Shown here piece after piece: positions 1-7,696 of a stretch of DNA of 64,000 nucleotides. Below the pieces are notes generated by a model. It did no database searches. It was given only the letters and a program-made list of their open reading frames with translations, and was not told the origin of the DNA. Origin of the DNA: Streptomyces sp. F001 (GTDB taxonomy: Bacteria > Actinomycetota > Actinomycetes > Streptomycetales > Streptomycetaceae); the NCBI RefSeq assembly GCF_004187715.1, contig NZ_QZWF01000003.1:620001-684000 (forward strand), read 5' to 3'. Within the stretch, counting starts at the first letter, position 1; the number at the start of each line of letters is the position of its first letter. The position numbers and the translations under genes are program-made.

Positions 1-1677
1 CCCATCCTGCGCGGCGCGCCCGCCTTCGACCCGGAGAACCAGACCGCGAAGGCACAGGCCGGTCAGTTCGGATACAACAACGACTTCCTCGCGCTGCTCC
101 CCCTCCCGGGTGAGTGGAACCGGCAGATCCTCGTCGCCAACCACGAGTACACCGACGAGGTACTGATGTTCCGCGGCTACGACGCCGCCAACCCGACCCG
201 TGAGCAGGTCGAGATCGCCTGGGCCGCGCACGGCCTGTCCGCCGTCGTCGTCGAGGGCGACCGCCGTACCGGCAAGCTCACCCCCGTACCGCGGCACCCG
301 CTGAACCGGCGGGTCACCGCCACGACGGAATTCCGGGTCACCGGGCCCGCCGCCGGTTCCGACCTTCTCAAGACCTCCGCCGACCCGACCGGCACCAAGG
401 TGCTCGGCACCCTCAACAACTGCGCCGGCGGCACCACCCCGTGGGGCACCACGCTGCACGGCGAGGAGAACTTCAACCAGTACTTCGCCAACGCGTCCCG
501 TGCCACGGACAAGCGGTACGGCATCGGCACCGGCGCCACCGAGCGCAAGTGGGAGCGTTTCGACAAGCGCTTCGACGTCGCGCAGGAGCCCAACGAGGTG
601 CACCGCCACGGCTACGTCGTCGAGCTCGACCCGTACGACCCCCACTCCACGCCCCGCAAGCGCACCGCGCTGGGCCGCTTCAAGCACGAGGGCGCGACCG
701 TGCGGCTCACGGAGGACGGCCGGCCGGTCGTCTACTCGGGTGACGACGAGCGCTTCGACTACTTCTACAAGTTCGTCGGCAGCAAGCGGATGAAGAAGGG
801 GTCGGGCCGGGCCGTGCGGGAGCACAATCTCTCGCTGCTCGACGAGGGCACGCTGTACGTCGCCAAGCTGACCGGTGACTCCCCGGCCATCGAGATCGAC
901 GGCACCGGCAAGCTTCCGGGCGACGGCGAGTTCGACGGCTCCGGCGAGTGGATTCCGCTGGCCACCGCCACCGCGGACGGTGCCGTCAGCCACGTCGAGG
1001 GCATGACCGCCGAGGAGGTGTTCGTCTTCACACGGCTCGCCGGTGACAAGGTCGGCGCGACCAAGATGGACCGGCCCGAGGACGTCGAGCCCAACCCGCA
1101 CACCGGCAAGGTGTATGTCGCCCTCACCAACAACACCAACCGCGGTGTCGGTACGAACGCCAAGGCCGACGAGGCCAACCCGCGCAACGCCAACAAGCAC
1201 GGGCAGATCCTGGAGCTGACCGAGCGCTGGAACCGGGCCGACAGCACCAGGTTCGCCTGGAGCCTCTTCCTCGTCGCCGGTGACCCGAACGACCCGGCCA
1301 CCTACTTCGCCGGGTTCCCGAAGGACCAGGTCAGCCCGATCTCCTGCCCGGACAACGTGGCCTTCGACCGGTACGGCAACCTGTGGATCTCCACCGACGG
1401 CAACCAGCTGGGGTCGCACGACGGGCTGTTCGGTGTGGCTACGCGCGGTGATCGGCGGGGCGAGCTGAAGCAGTTCCTGACCGTGCCGATAGGGGCAGAG
1501 ACCTGTGGGCCGCTGGTTCAGGAGCGGCGTGTGCTGGTTGCTGTGCAGCATCCGGGGGAGAAGGACGGGGCGTCCGTGGAGAAGCCGGCGAGTGCGTGGC
1601 CTGACGGGCCGGGCAAGATCGTGCGGCCGGCGGTGGTGGCGGTTTGGCGTGAGGACGGGTGCGACATCGGCGTCTGA
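1..1677 (+). CDS. PhoX/DUF839-family phosphatase, 3' part (5' end outside window)
   Basis: The frame is open from base 1 to the TGA at 1675-1677, so the true start lies upstream. The visible 558 codons carry PhoX-family (DUF839) signatures: FGYNNDF and NHEYTDE near the left edge, PWGTTLHGEENF around position 450, DRPEDVEPNPHTGKVYVALTN at about 1070-1130 and DNVAFDRYGNLWISTDGN at about 1350-1405. Family members are secreted, usually Tat-exported, Ca/Fe-dependent alkaline phosphatases of about 650-700 residues that release phosphate from organic esters outside the cell. A signal peptide would be in the missing part. The first ATG in this frame, at 166, is internal. No partner gene is close downstream. 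Confidence 0.85.
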   Translation, partial: PILRGAPAFDPENQTAKAQAGQFGYNNDFLALLPLPGEWNRQILVANHEYTDEVLMFRGYDAANPTREQVEIAWAAHGLSAVVVEGDRRTGKLTPVPRHPLNRRVTATTEFRVTGPAAGSDLLKTSADPTGTKVLGTLNNCAGGTTPWGTTLHGEENFNQYFANASRATDKRYGIGTGATERKWERFDKRFDVAQEPNEVHRHGYVVELDPYDPHSTPRKRTALGRFKHEGATVRLTEDGRPVVYSGDDERFDYFYKFVGSKRMKKGSGRAVREHNLSLLDEGTLYVAKLTGDSPAIEIDGTGKLPGDGEFDGSGEWIPLATATADGAVSHVEGMTAEEVFVFTRLAGDKVGATKMDRPEDVEPNPHTGKVYVALTNNTNRGVGTNAKADEANPRNANKHGQILELTERWNRADSTRFAWSLFLVAGDPNDPATYFAGFPKDQVSPISCPDNVAFDRYGNLWISTDGNQLGSHDGLFGVATRGDRRGELKQFLTVPIGAETCGPLVQERRVLVAVQHPGEKDGASVEKPASAWPDGPGKIVRPAVVAVWREDGCDIGV

Positions 1678-1690
1678 CCTGGTGGCCGGG

Positions 1691-1880
1691 GGTGGGTGCG
1701 CAGCCCGGCGCTGGCGGGGTGCCTCCCCCACTCTCGGCTCCTCCCCCATGCTCGGCTTCGCTCGCGCGGGGGGGGGGACCCCATGAGCGGGGGGACCCCC
1801 ATCGCCCACCCGTGCCGCCCTGGGGGCACCTCCCAGGCCCTTAAGGCACTGGGGGAGGCACGACTTGCCCGCAGCTGAGG
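1691..1880. repeat. Intergenic palindromic repeat cluster
   Basis: The gap between the phosphatase and the convergent FUSC gene holds no gene. It contains a run of ten G at 1768-1777, two GGGGGACCCC-type blocks (1773-1782 and about 1789-1800), and a perfect 12-bp inverted pair, GTGCCTCCCCCA at 1719-1730 and TGGGGGAGGCAC at 1850-1861. The block at 1691-1723 recurs with few changes at 9691-9725. It resembles the repetitive palindromic spacers found between Streptomyces genes and may also act as a bidirectional terminator here. Confidence 0.55.
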
Positions 1881-1883
1881 CTG

Positions 1884-3827
1884 TCAGCGTGGGGATGCGA
1901 TGGCTCTTGCTGCTGCTACCTCCTGGCGCAGTGGTTCCAGGACGCTGCCCGAGGGGCCTGTGAGGTCGGTGCGGACCGGTAGGAGGACCTCGGCCTCGCG
2001 GACGCCCTGGGACAGCTCGCGCAGTTGCAGGGCGACCTGGCAGATCTCCGCCTGGGACGGCGGCGTGGCTCCGTGGCCGACGCGGACCCGCGCCGCCGTT
2101 GTCGCGTCCACGATGCGCTCCACGGCGACGACCAGCGGCCACCAGGCGGCGGCCCGGCGGCCGATGGGTGGCGGTTCGGTCAGCGCGCGCTGGAATTCCG
2201 TACGGATGCCGGACAGGTCGCGGTAGAGGCGGCGGCGCATCCGGGCGCTGGCCGCGGGGTCCGTGGTGTCTCCGAAGGCGGCCTCCACGTAGCGGGCGGT
2301 GTCGGCCACCGCGTCGGCCAGGCGGTCGCCGACGCGGGTGCGCCAGCTCTCCGGCCAGAGCAGGTAGCCGACGACCAGCGCGATGGTGCAGCCCATGAGG
2401 GAGTCCACCAGGCGGGGCAGGAGCAGGTCCGTGCCCTCGCGGTTGAGGACGTCGGACAGGAGAAGGATCACCGGGGTGATGGCGGCCGTCTGGTAGCCGT
2501 AGCCGCGCGGGGTGAGCGCCGGGATCAGCGGGGCGAGCAGGAGCAGCACCGGTACGTCCCACCAGCCCCGGGGCACCTCCGCCAGGACCGCCGCCGCGAC
2601 GACCAGCCCGGCGACGGTGCCGAGCGCACGCAGCAGGGCCCGCGAGAACACCGAGCCGAAGTCGGGCTTGAGGACGAAGGTGATGGTCAGGGCGACCCAG
2701 TAGGAGCGCGGGACCGGGACGATCGAGACGAGGGTCTGGGCGAGGCCGATGCACAGGGCGAGGCGCAGGCCGTAGCGCCAGGAGCCGGCGGACAGCAGGA
2801 CGGTGCGGGCGGCCCGGGCAGTGCGGATGCGTACGGCAGCCGGGCGGCCCAGGCGGTCGTCGATGCCGTGGGGGTCGACGTCCGGGGCCGTGACGACATC
2901 GGCGGCGTGCCGCACGGCGTGGTCGACGGCGCGGCCGGTCTCGGTGGTCGGCACGGGCAGGCGCAGTTCCACCGGCGTGGTCGAGCCCGTCTCCACGGCG
3001 TCGGCGAGACGGCGTACCGCGTCCGGTACTTCCGGTGGCAGCGGGCGGCCGCTCAGGTGGGCGGCGGGGGCGGCCTCGATGACCGGGGTGACGGCGTTCA
3101 ACCGGGCGACCAGCCGGGTCAGATCCTGGCTGCGGCCGTGGTGGCGGGTGCGGTGGCCGAGGACGAGGTCGTACGACTCGTTGAGCGCCCGGGTGGCGTC
3201 GTGCCGTGCGTCGTCGTACGTGACCTCCGAGTCGCCGCCGCAGGTGGCGAGCAGGTCGGCGACGGCCCGGTAGGTGTCCGCGACGGCGGTGCGTTCCGGC
3301 ACCCCCGAGCGCAGGGGCCAGGACAGCAGGGCGAGGAAGAGGACGAGCAGTCCGCCGCCGGACACCAGCAGTGGTGGCAGCCACCATTCGCCCGGCAGCG
3401 GCAGCCCGGCCCCGATCACGGCGTTGAGCAGCAGGAGCAGCCCGGACACGGAGGCGACCGCGCCGATCGTCGAGATCATCCCGGACACGAGGGCCACGCC
3501 GGTGACGACGACGACGGCGACCCAGCCGTGGCCGTACACGAGGGAGCCCAGGGTCACGCCGAGGGCGCCGAAGAGCTGCGGTACGGCGATGTTGAGGATC
3601 CGCATGCGGTAGGCGTCCGCGGTGTCGCTGATGACGCCGGACAGGGCGCCCATGGAGGCGAGGGCGCCGTAGGCGGGCCGGCCGACTGCGAGCCCGAGGG
3701 CCAGGGGGAGCGCCATCGCGACAGCGGCGCGGACCACGGCCGGCCAGTTGACGGGGGCCTGCTGCGGTTGGAGGTTCCGTACCAGCCAGTCGGGGGGTGT
3801 GAGGCCGATGGGGAACTCACGGGGCAT
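1884..3827 (-). CDS. FUSC-family membrane protein (aromatic-acid/fusaric-acid exporter type)
   Basis: This 647-residue protein has two hydrophobic blocks, as in YccS/FUSC-type exporters. An N-terminal block of about five membrane segments lies at residues 25-170. A soluble stretch follows, then a second block (about 345-500) containing RSYWVALTITFVLKPDFG and PRGYGYQTAAITP, which matches the FUSC C-terminal permease-like domain. A soluble C-terminal tail is rich in Arg and Ala. Family members are inner-membrane proteins thought to export aromatic acids or other toxic small molecules; the substrate cannot be read from sequence. It starts 21 nt after the stop of the alpha/beta hydrolase on the same strand, so the two probably form one transcript under the MocR-linked promoter region at about 4650-4725. 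Confidence 0.8.
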   Translation of the reverse strand: MPREFPIGLTPPDWLVRNLQPQQAPVNWPAVVRAAVAMALPLALGLAVGRPAYGALASMGALSGVISDTADAYRMRILNIAVPQLFGALGVTLGSLVYGHGWVAVVVVTGVALVSGMISTIGAVASVSGLLLLLNAVIGAGLPLPGEWWLPPLLVSGGGLLVLFLALLSWPLRSGVPERTAVADTYRAVADLLATCGGDSEVTYDDARHDATRALNESYDLVLGHRTRHHGRSQDLTRLVARLNAVTPVIEAAPAAHLSGRPLPPEVPDAVRRLADAVETGSTTPVELRLPVPTTETGRAVDHAVRHAADVVTAPDVDPHGIDDRLGRPAAVRIRTARAARTVLLSAGSWRYGLRLALCIGLAQTLVSIVPVPRSYWVALTITFVLKPDFGSVFSRALLRALGTVAGLVVAAAVLAEVPRGWWDVPVLLLLAPLIPALTPRGYGYQTAAITPVILLLSDVLNREGTDLLLPRLVDSLMGCTIALVVGYLLWPESWRTRVGDRLADAVADTARYVEAAFGDTTDPAASARMRRRLYRDLSGIRTEFQRALTEPPPIGRRAAAWWPLVVAVERIVDATTAARVRVGHGATPPSQAEICQVALQLRELSQGVREAEVLLPVRTDLTGPSGSVLEPLRQEVAAARAIASPR

Positions 3828-3848
3828 GGCCCATTATGGCCACGCCGG

Positions 3849-4649
3849 TCAGGTGTGCCCGAGCCGACGACGGTCGACGCGGGCCAGGAGCCCGGACAGC
3901 GCTCTGTCGAACTCCTCGGGGCGTTCCAGGTTGGGCATGTGGGCCGCCGAGTCGATCACGTGGAGGGTCGCGTCGGGGAGAGCCGCGTGCATGGCCCGGG
4001 CGTCGGAGACCGGCGTGTACGTGTCGTCCGCGCCGACGACGACCAGGGCCGGGACGGTGACGCGGGTCAGCAGCTCGCGGTAGTCGGGGCGCTCGGCGCG
4101 CCCGCGCAGGGCCGCGGCGGCACCCTCGGGCGGGGTGCCGGTCATCATGCGGTGGACGTGGGCCTTGACCTCGGCGGACGCGTACGGGGCGACCATCTTC
4201 TCCAGGACCTCGTCGGCGTAGCCGCGCATGCCCTCGCGCAGGAGGCGGTCCGCCATGGCGTTGCGGGCGCGCCTGCCCTCAGGGGTCTCCGCCGCGGGGA
4301 AGGTGTCCGCCAGGACCAGGCCCCGGATGCGGTCCGGTCCCCACTGGCGGTAGCACTCCATCGCGATCTGGCCGCCCATCGACAGGCCGGCCAGCACGCA
4401 GGACTCCACCTTCAGCTCGTCCAGCAGCGCCCCGATGTCCTGCGCGAACTCCGACAGGAGCGTGCTGCCCGGGGTCACCGGCGATGCGCCGTAGCCGCGC
4501 AGGTCGGGGGCGACGACCCGGCGGGCGGGGGCGAACGCCTCGATCTGCGGGGCCCACATCGTGCGGTCGAAGGGATGGCCGTGGACGAGAACAAGCGGAA
4601 CCAAGGAGGAATCGGTGCCTTTGTCCTCGTATGCAAGGAAGGGTGCCAT
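3849..4649 (-). CDS. Alpha/beta-fold hydrolase
   Basis: A 266-residue alpha/beta hydrolase. It shows the oxyanion strand LVLVHGHPFDRTMW near residue 20, the nucleophile elbow GLSMGG with Ser at about residue 90, and a late catalytic His in DSAAHMPNLERPEEF. Its size and motifs fit the esterase/lactonase group (3-oxoadipate enol-lactonase or RsbQ-like). The ATG at 4647-4649 (MAPFLAYEDKG) is chosen over the upstream in-frame ATG at 4709, because the longer form would run through the direct-repeat operator. It is divergent from the MocR regulator, 76 nt apart, and lies in the same orientation and probable operon as the FUSC exporter. A hydrolase plus an exporter under a PLP-binding regulator suggests handling of a small metabolite, which is inference. 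Confidence 0.82.
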   Translation of the reverse strand: MAPFLAYEDKGTDSSLVPLVLVHGHPFDRTMWAPQIEAFAPARRVVAPDLRGYGASPVTPGSTLLSEFAQDIGALLDELKVESCVLAGLSMGGQIAMECYRQWGPDRIRGLVLADTFPAAETPEGRRARNAMADRLLREGMRGYADEVLEKMVAPYASAEVKAHVHRMMTGTPPEGAAAALRGRAERPDYRELLTRVTVPALVVVGADDTYTPVSDARAMHAALPDATLHVIDSAAHMPNLERPEEFDRALSGLLARVDRRRLGHT

Positions 4650-4677
4650 GTGCTCGACCCTAGGCCGCCCCAACTCC

Positions 4678-4710
4678 TCGGTGCAATAAGATCTTTGCCC
4701 TCGGTGCAAT
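4678..4710. promoter_or_regulatory. Direct-repeat operator candidate for the MocR regulator
   Basis: TCGGTGCAAT occurs twice in the same orientation, at 4678-4687 and 4701-4710, with start points 23 bp apart (about two helical turns). It lies between the divergent hydrolase and MocR genes. MocR/GabR-type dimers are known to bind direct repeats rather than palindromes, so the geometry fits autoregulation plus control of the hydrolase-FUSC transcript. The second copy ends 15 nt before the GTG start at 4726. Confidence 0.6.
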
Positions 4711-4725
4711 CCGACAGGGGGACTT

Positions 4726-6045
4726 GTGGACGACTACGTGCGGCTCGCCGACCGCATCGCCGACGACATCGCCGCCGGCCGGCTCCGGCCGGGGCAACGG
4801 CTGCCCCCGCAGCGGGCGTTCGCACGACGGCGCGGGATCGCCCCGTCGACCGCGGGGCGGGTGTACGGCGAACTGGTGCGCCGGGGACTGGTCGTGGGCG
4901 AGGTCGGGCGTGGCACCTTCGTCCGCGCCGCCCCGCCCGCACCGGGCGGACGGGCCCTCGCCGAGCCCGCGACCACCGCGCCCGTCAACCTGGAGCTCAA
5001 CTACCCGTCCGCGCCCGGCCAGTCCGAACTTCTCACCCCCGCCCTCACCCCTCTCCTCCGCCCGGACGCCCTGACGGAAGCCCTCCGTCCGGCTGCCGCC
5101 ACCGGCAACGCCGCCGCCCGCGAAGCGGCCGCCGCTCTCCTCGGCTGCCCCGACCCCGCCCGGCTGCTCTTCACCGGCAACGCCCGCCAGTCGATCGCCG
5201 CCGCCCTCGCCTCCCTGGTCCGGCCGGGCGGCCGCGTCGGCGTCGAGGCGCTGACGTACCCGCTGGTGAAGGAGATCGCCGCCCGGCTCGGCCTCACCCT
5301 CGTCCCGCTCGCCACGGACGACGACGGGCTGCGCCCGGACGCGCTGGCCGCCGCCCACCACAGCGCACCCCTGTCCGCCCTCTACGTCCAGCCGACGCTG
5401 CACAACCCGACCTCGGTCACCATGAGCGACCAGAGGAGACGCCAACTCGCCCGCACCGCCGCCGACCTGGAGATACCGATCGTCGAGGACCGCATCTGGT
5501 CCTTCCTGCGCCCCGAGCCACCCCTGTCCGTCCACGCCCCCCGTCTCACCCACGTCGTCGACGGTCTCTCCAAGCGGGTCGCCCCCGGGCTCACCGTCGG
5601 CTTCCTCGTCGTGCCGCCGGACCGGGTGGACGCGGTGGCGGGCGCCATCCGCTCCGGCGGGTGGAGTGCGGGGCGGTTCGCGCTGGAGGCGGCCGTGCGG
5701 TGGATCGGGGACGGGACCGTCGAGCGGCTGGTCGCGGCGAAACGCGCGGACGCCGAACGGCGGCAGCACCTCGTACGCCGGCACCTGCGGGACTTCGCCG
5801 TACGCACCGACCCGCACGCCTACTACGCCTGGTGGGAGCTGCCCCCGCCGTGGCGGGCGGACACCTTCACCGCGGCTGCCGCGGCACAAGGCGTCGCCGT
5901 CACCCCGGGCCCCGCCTTCGCCGTCGACCCCGGCCGTACGCCGGACGCCGTCAGGCTCGGGCTCGCCTCGGCGGCTGAGCCGGAGCTCGACCGGGCGCTG
6001 CGGACGCTCGCCGGCGTTGCCGCACGGGGCCGTCCCGGCCGGTGA
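4726..6045 (+). CDS. MocR/GabR-family regulator (GntR wHTH fused to PLP aminotransferase fold)
   Basis: This 439-residue protein begins with a GntR-type winged helix (residues 5-70; RIADDIAAGRLRPGQRLPPQR, then STAGRVYGELVRRGLV), followed by a class I aminotransferase-like domain from about residue 85. The PLP Schiff-base lysine is probably K283 in DGLSKRVAPGL, and the YVQPTLHNPTSVTMS loop is typical of the fold. MocR proteins use the aminotransferase domain as a PLP or amino-acid sensor, and some keep weak enzyme activity. The GTG start at 4726 follows GGGGGACTT. The 3' end overlaps the convergent membrane-protein gene by 95 bp. It most likely controls the divergent hydrolase/FUSC pair. Confidence 0.88.
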   Translation: MDDYVRLADRIADDIAAGRLRPGQRLPPQRAFARRRGIAPSTAGRVYGELVRRGLVVGEVGRGTFVRAAPPAPGGRALAEPATTAPVNLELNYPSAPGQSELLTPALTPLLRPDALTEALRPAAATGNAAAREAAAALLGCPDPARLLFTGNARQSIAAALASLVRPGGRVGVEALTYPLVKEIAARLGLTLVPLATDDDGLRPDALAAAHHSAPLSALYVQPTLHNPTSVTMSDQRRRQLARTAADLEIPIVEDRIWSFLRPEPPLSVHAPRLTHVVDGLSKRVAPGLTVGFLVVPPDRVDAVAGAIRSGGWSAGRFALEAAVRWIGDGTVERLVAAKRADAERRQHLVRRHLRDFAVRTDPHAYYAWWELPPPWRADTFTAAAAAQGVAVTPGPAFAVDPGRTPDAVRLGLASAAEPELDRALRTLAGVAARGRPGR

Positions 6046-6940
6046 GCCAGGCGCCGAGGGCCACCGTCAGGCCCAGCGCGAGCAGCAGCCAGGAGACCGT
6101 GCGCAGGGTCCCGGTGAGCGCGTCGTAGACCGCCCCCGCGGCCGGCCGGGAGACCTCGGCGGGCAGGCCGGCCAGCGTGATGTGCCGGCCGATCGCGACG
6201 GCCACGCCGAGCAGCGCGCCGCCGAGGGCCGTGCCGAGGCCGGTCGCGGTGACCGCGCGGCGGCGACAGGTCGCGAGGGCGATACCGGCGACGGCGAACA
6301 CGACCGCGCCGACCGGCAGCCAGAGGGCGGCGACTTCCAGCACGTGGTAACCCTTCCGGAGCCCGTCCAGCTCCTTTGCCGGGAGGATGGCGACCTGGGT
6401 GTGCCGGACCGGGATGTGGCGGGCCAGCAGCACGTTGTCGGCGGCGAGTTCGTGTTTGATCCGGGTCGTGACGGGCGCCAGGTCGACCGTGACCGCGCCG
6501 GTGCGGCCGTCGTCCTCGCGCAGGGCGCGGAGCACGGCGGTGTGGGTGGCCCGCATCGCCGCGTCCCAGCCGGCCCGGAAGGCCTCGGTCTGGGTGAACG
6601 AGCGCACCGCGTCCTGCACGAACGGCCCCATGGCGCCCGCCTGCGCGCCCACACCGACCTCGTGCAGCACCTCGTCCCCGACGGTGTCCGCGACCGCTTC
6701 CCGGACCGCCGGATCGGTGGCCAGTGGCGCCATCGTGCGGGCGTAGCGGCCGGTGTCGGCCAGCCCGTACGCAGCCCAGGCCGCCAGCGCCGCGCACGGG
6801 ACCACCAGGCAGCACAACGCGATCAGCGCCGCCGACAGGGCGCTGCGGAGGCGGAGGAAACGTACGGACCGGGACGACACCCTTTCAGGCAACGGCCTGG
6901 GCGCGGGCGGGGCGAGCGGGGCAACTGCAATCGGGTGCAT
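5951..6940 (-). CDS. Membrane protein of unknown function, large extracytoplasmic loop
   Basis: I do not recognise a named family with certainty. The 329-residue product has one N-terminal membrane segment (about residues 35-60: ALSAALIALCCLVVPCAALAA), a soluble region of about 150 residues probably outside the membrane, then three closely spaced C-terminal segments (VAALWLPVGAVVFAVAGIAL; ALGGALLGVAVAIG; TVSWLLLALGLTVALGAWL) and a basic tail. The topology resembles actinobacterial membrane proteins with a DUF-type sensor loop. The ATG at 6940 (MHPIAVAPL) is preferred because GAAGGGGTCGGAG precedes it; the in-frame ATG at 7123 would run through the terminator at 7092-7125. The C-terminus overlaps the MocR gene tail to tail by 95 bp. 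Confidence 0.65.
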   Translation of the reverse strand: MHPIAVAPLAPPAPRPLPERVSSRSVRFLRLRSALSAALIALCCLVVPCAALAAWAAYGLADTGRYARTMAPLATDPAVREAVADTVGDEVLHEVGVGAQAGAMGPFVQDAVRSFTQTEAFRAGWDAAMRATHTAVLRALREDDGRTGAVTVDLAPVTTRIKHELAADNVLLARHIPVRHTQVAILPAKELDGLRKGYHVLEVAALWLPVGAVVFAVAGIALATCRRRAVTATGLGTALGGALLGVAVAIGRHITLAGLPAEVSRPAAGAVYDALTGTLRTVSWLLLALGLTVALGAWLTGRDGPVRQRRRASAAPGRAPAQPPRRARA

Positions 6941-7091
6941 CTCCGACCCCTTCGCGGAGCTGGGGATTCCGCTCTCCGGTGGAGGGCTCACCCGAACGGG
7001 TGTTTCCTGGTGGTGGGGAACACTTCCGGAACCTCTCCGGGCGGCTGGGTCTGGCTCCGCGCCGTCCGGTGAGTGGAGGGATGAGGGAGAA

Positions 7092-7125
7092 GCGTGGACC
7101 CCGGCCACCGTGCCGGGGTCCACGC
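7092..7125 (-). terminator. Intrinsic terminator, 14-bp perfect stem
   Basis: GCGTGGACCCCGGC (7092-7105) and GCCGGGGTCCACGC (7112-7125) are perfect complements around a 6-nt loop. It lies 41 nt beyond the stop of the minus-strand gene ending at 7167, and the minus-strand sequence leaving the hairpin is pyrimidine-rich (TTCTCCCTCAT). It isolates that gene from the next minus-strand gene. Confidence 0.8.
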
Positions 7126-7166
7126 GTCATGTCCGGGGTGCCGTCAGGAGACGTCCGGGGCTCCGT

Positions 7167-7607
7167 TCAGGAGACCCGGTGGCCCTCGGCGTCCTCACGC
7201 GTGTAGTAGCGGTAGAACAGGATGACGAACACGGTCGCCGCGACCGCCAGCGCCATCCCCGTCGAGCGCAGCACGGTCGCGCCGGTCTGGCTGTACAGGA
7301 AGCCGAACGCGATACCGGCGAAGGACGTCCACGCCAGCGCGTGCACTTCCCGCTTCATACGCGGCCCCAGTTGGAGCAGCGCGAAGTACACCACGGCGAA
7401 CACGAGCGCGGCGACGAAACCGAGCAGCAGGTTCCAGCCGGTGATGGGTCCGCCGTCGCGCTGGTTGGCCGCGGCCCAGTAGCCGTAGACGAGCCCGAGC
7501 ACGACGGGCACGGCCCATTTGGTGGTCCTGTGGGTGCGCGCGCTGAAGATGTCGGGTGTACCGGCGGCTTGGGTCGTGACGCCGGACGCGGGTGCCGCAT
7601 GAGCCAT
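7167..7607 (-). CDS. Small four-segment membrane protein, hypothetical
   Basis: The 146-residue product has no family I can name. After a polar N-terminus it shows four membrane segments at roughly residues 30-50 (WAVPVVLGLVYGYWAA), 60-82 (LLLGFVAALVFAVVYFALLQL), 90-108 and 112-132 (GMALAVAATVFVILFYRYY). The ATG at 7607 (MAHAAPASG) has GAGGAGTGCT just upstream and is preferred to the in-frame ATG at 7646. It is transcribed alone: the SpoIIE-like phosphatase gene diverges from it 89 nt away and a strong terminator follows. Confidence 0.7.
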   Translation of the reverse strand: MAHAAPASGVTTQAAGTPDIFSARTHRTTKWAVPVVLGLVYGYWAAANQRDGGPITGWNLLLGFVAALVFAVVYFALLQLGPRMKREVHALAWTSFAGIAFGFLYSQTGATVLRSTGMALAVAATVFVILFYRYYTREDAEGHRVS

Positions 7608-7696
7608 GAGAGCACTCCTCTCTCCTCGCCCCGCCTTCCAGGGCACACCTCGGGCCGACCCCTGGCAAGTCGGCCGGTCGACGCGGCTGGGAGGGG

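Noticed and set aside
4660..5889. 409-codon minus-strand frame opposite MocR
   Set aside because: Shadow of the MocR gene; no family pattern, and it would occupy the operator region.
2025..5978. Open frame of 1,317 codons on the plus strand
   Set aside because: It is antisense to the FUSC and hydrolase genes and then out of frame with MocR. The product is Gly/Arg/Asp-rich with no domain, a usual shadow of high-GC codon bias.
6989..7002. CACCCG-AA-CGGGTG palindrome as an operator
   Set aside because: Short GC palindromes like this are common in such DNA; it is not placed at a convincing promoter and no regulator is linked.
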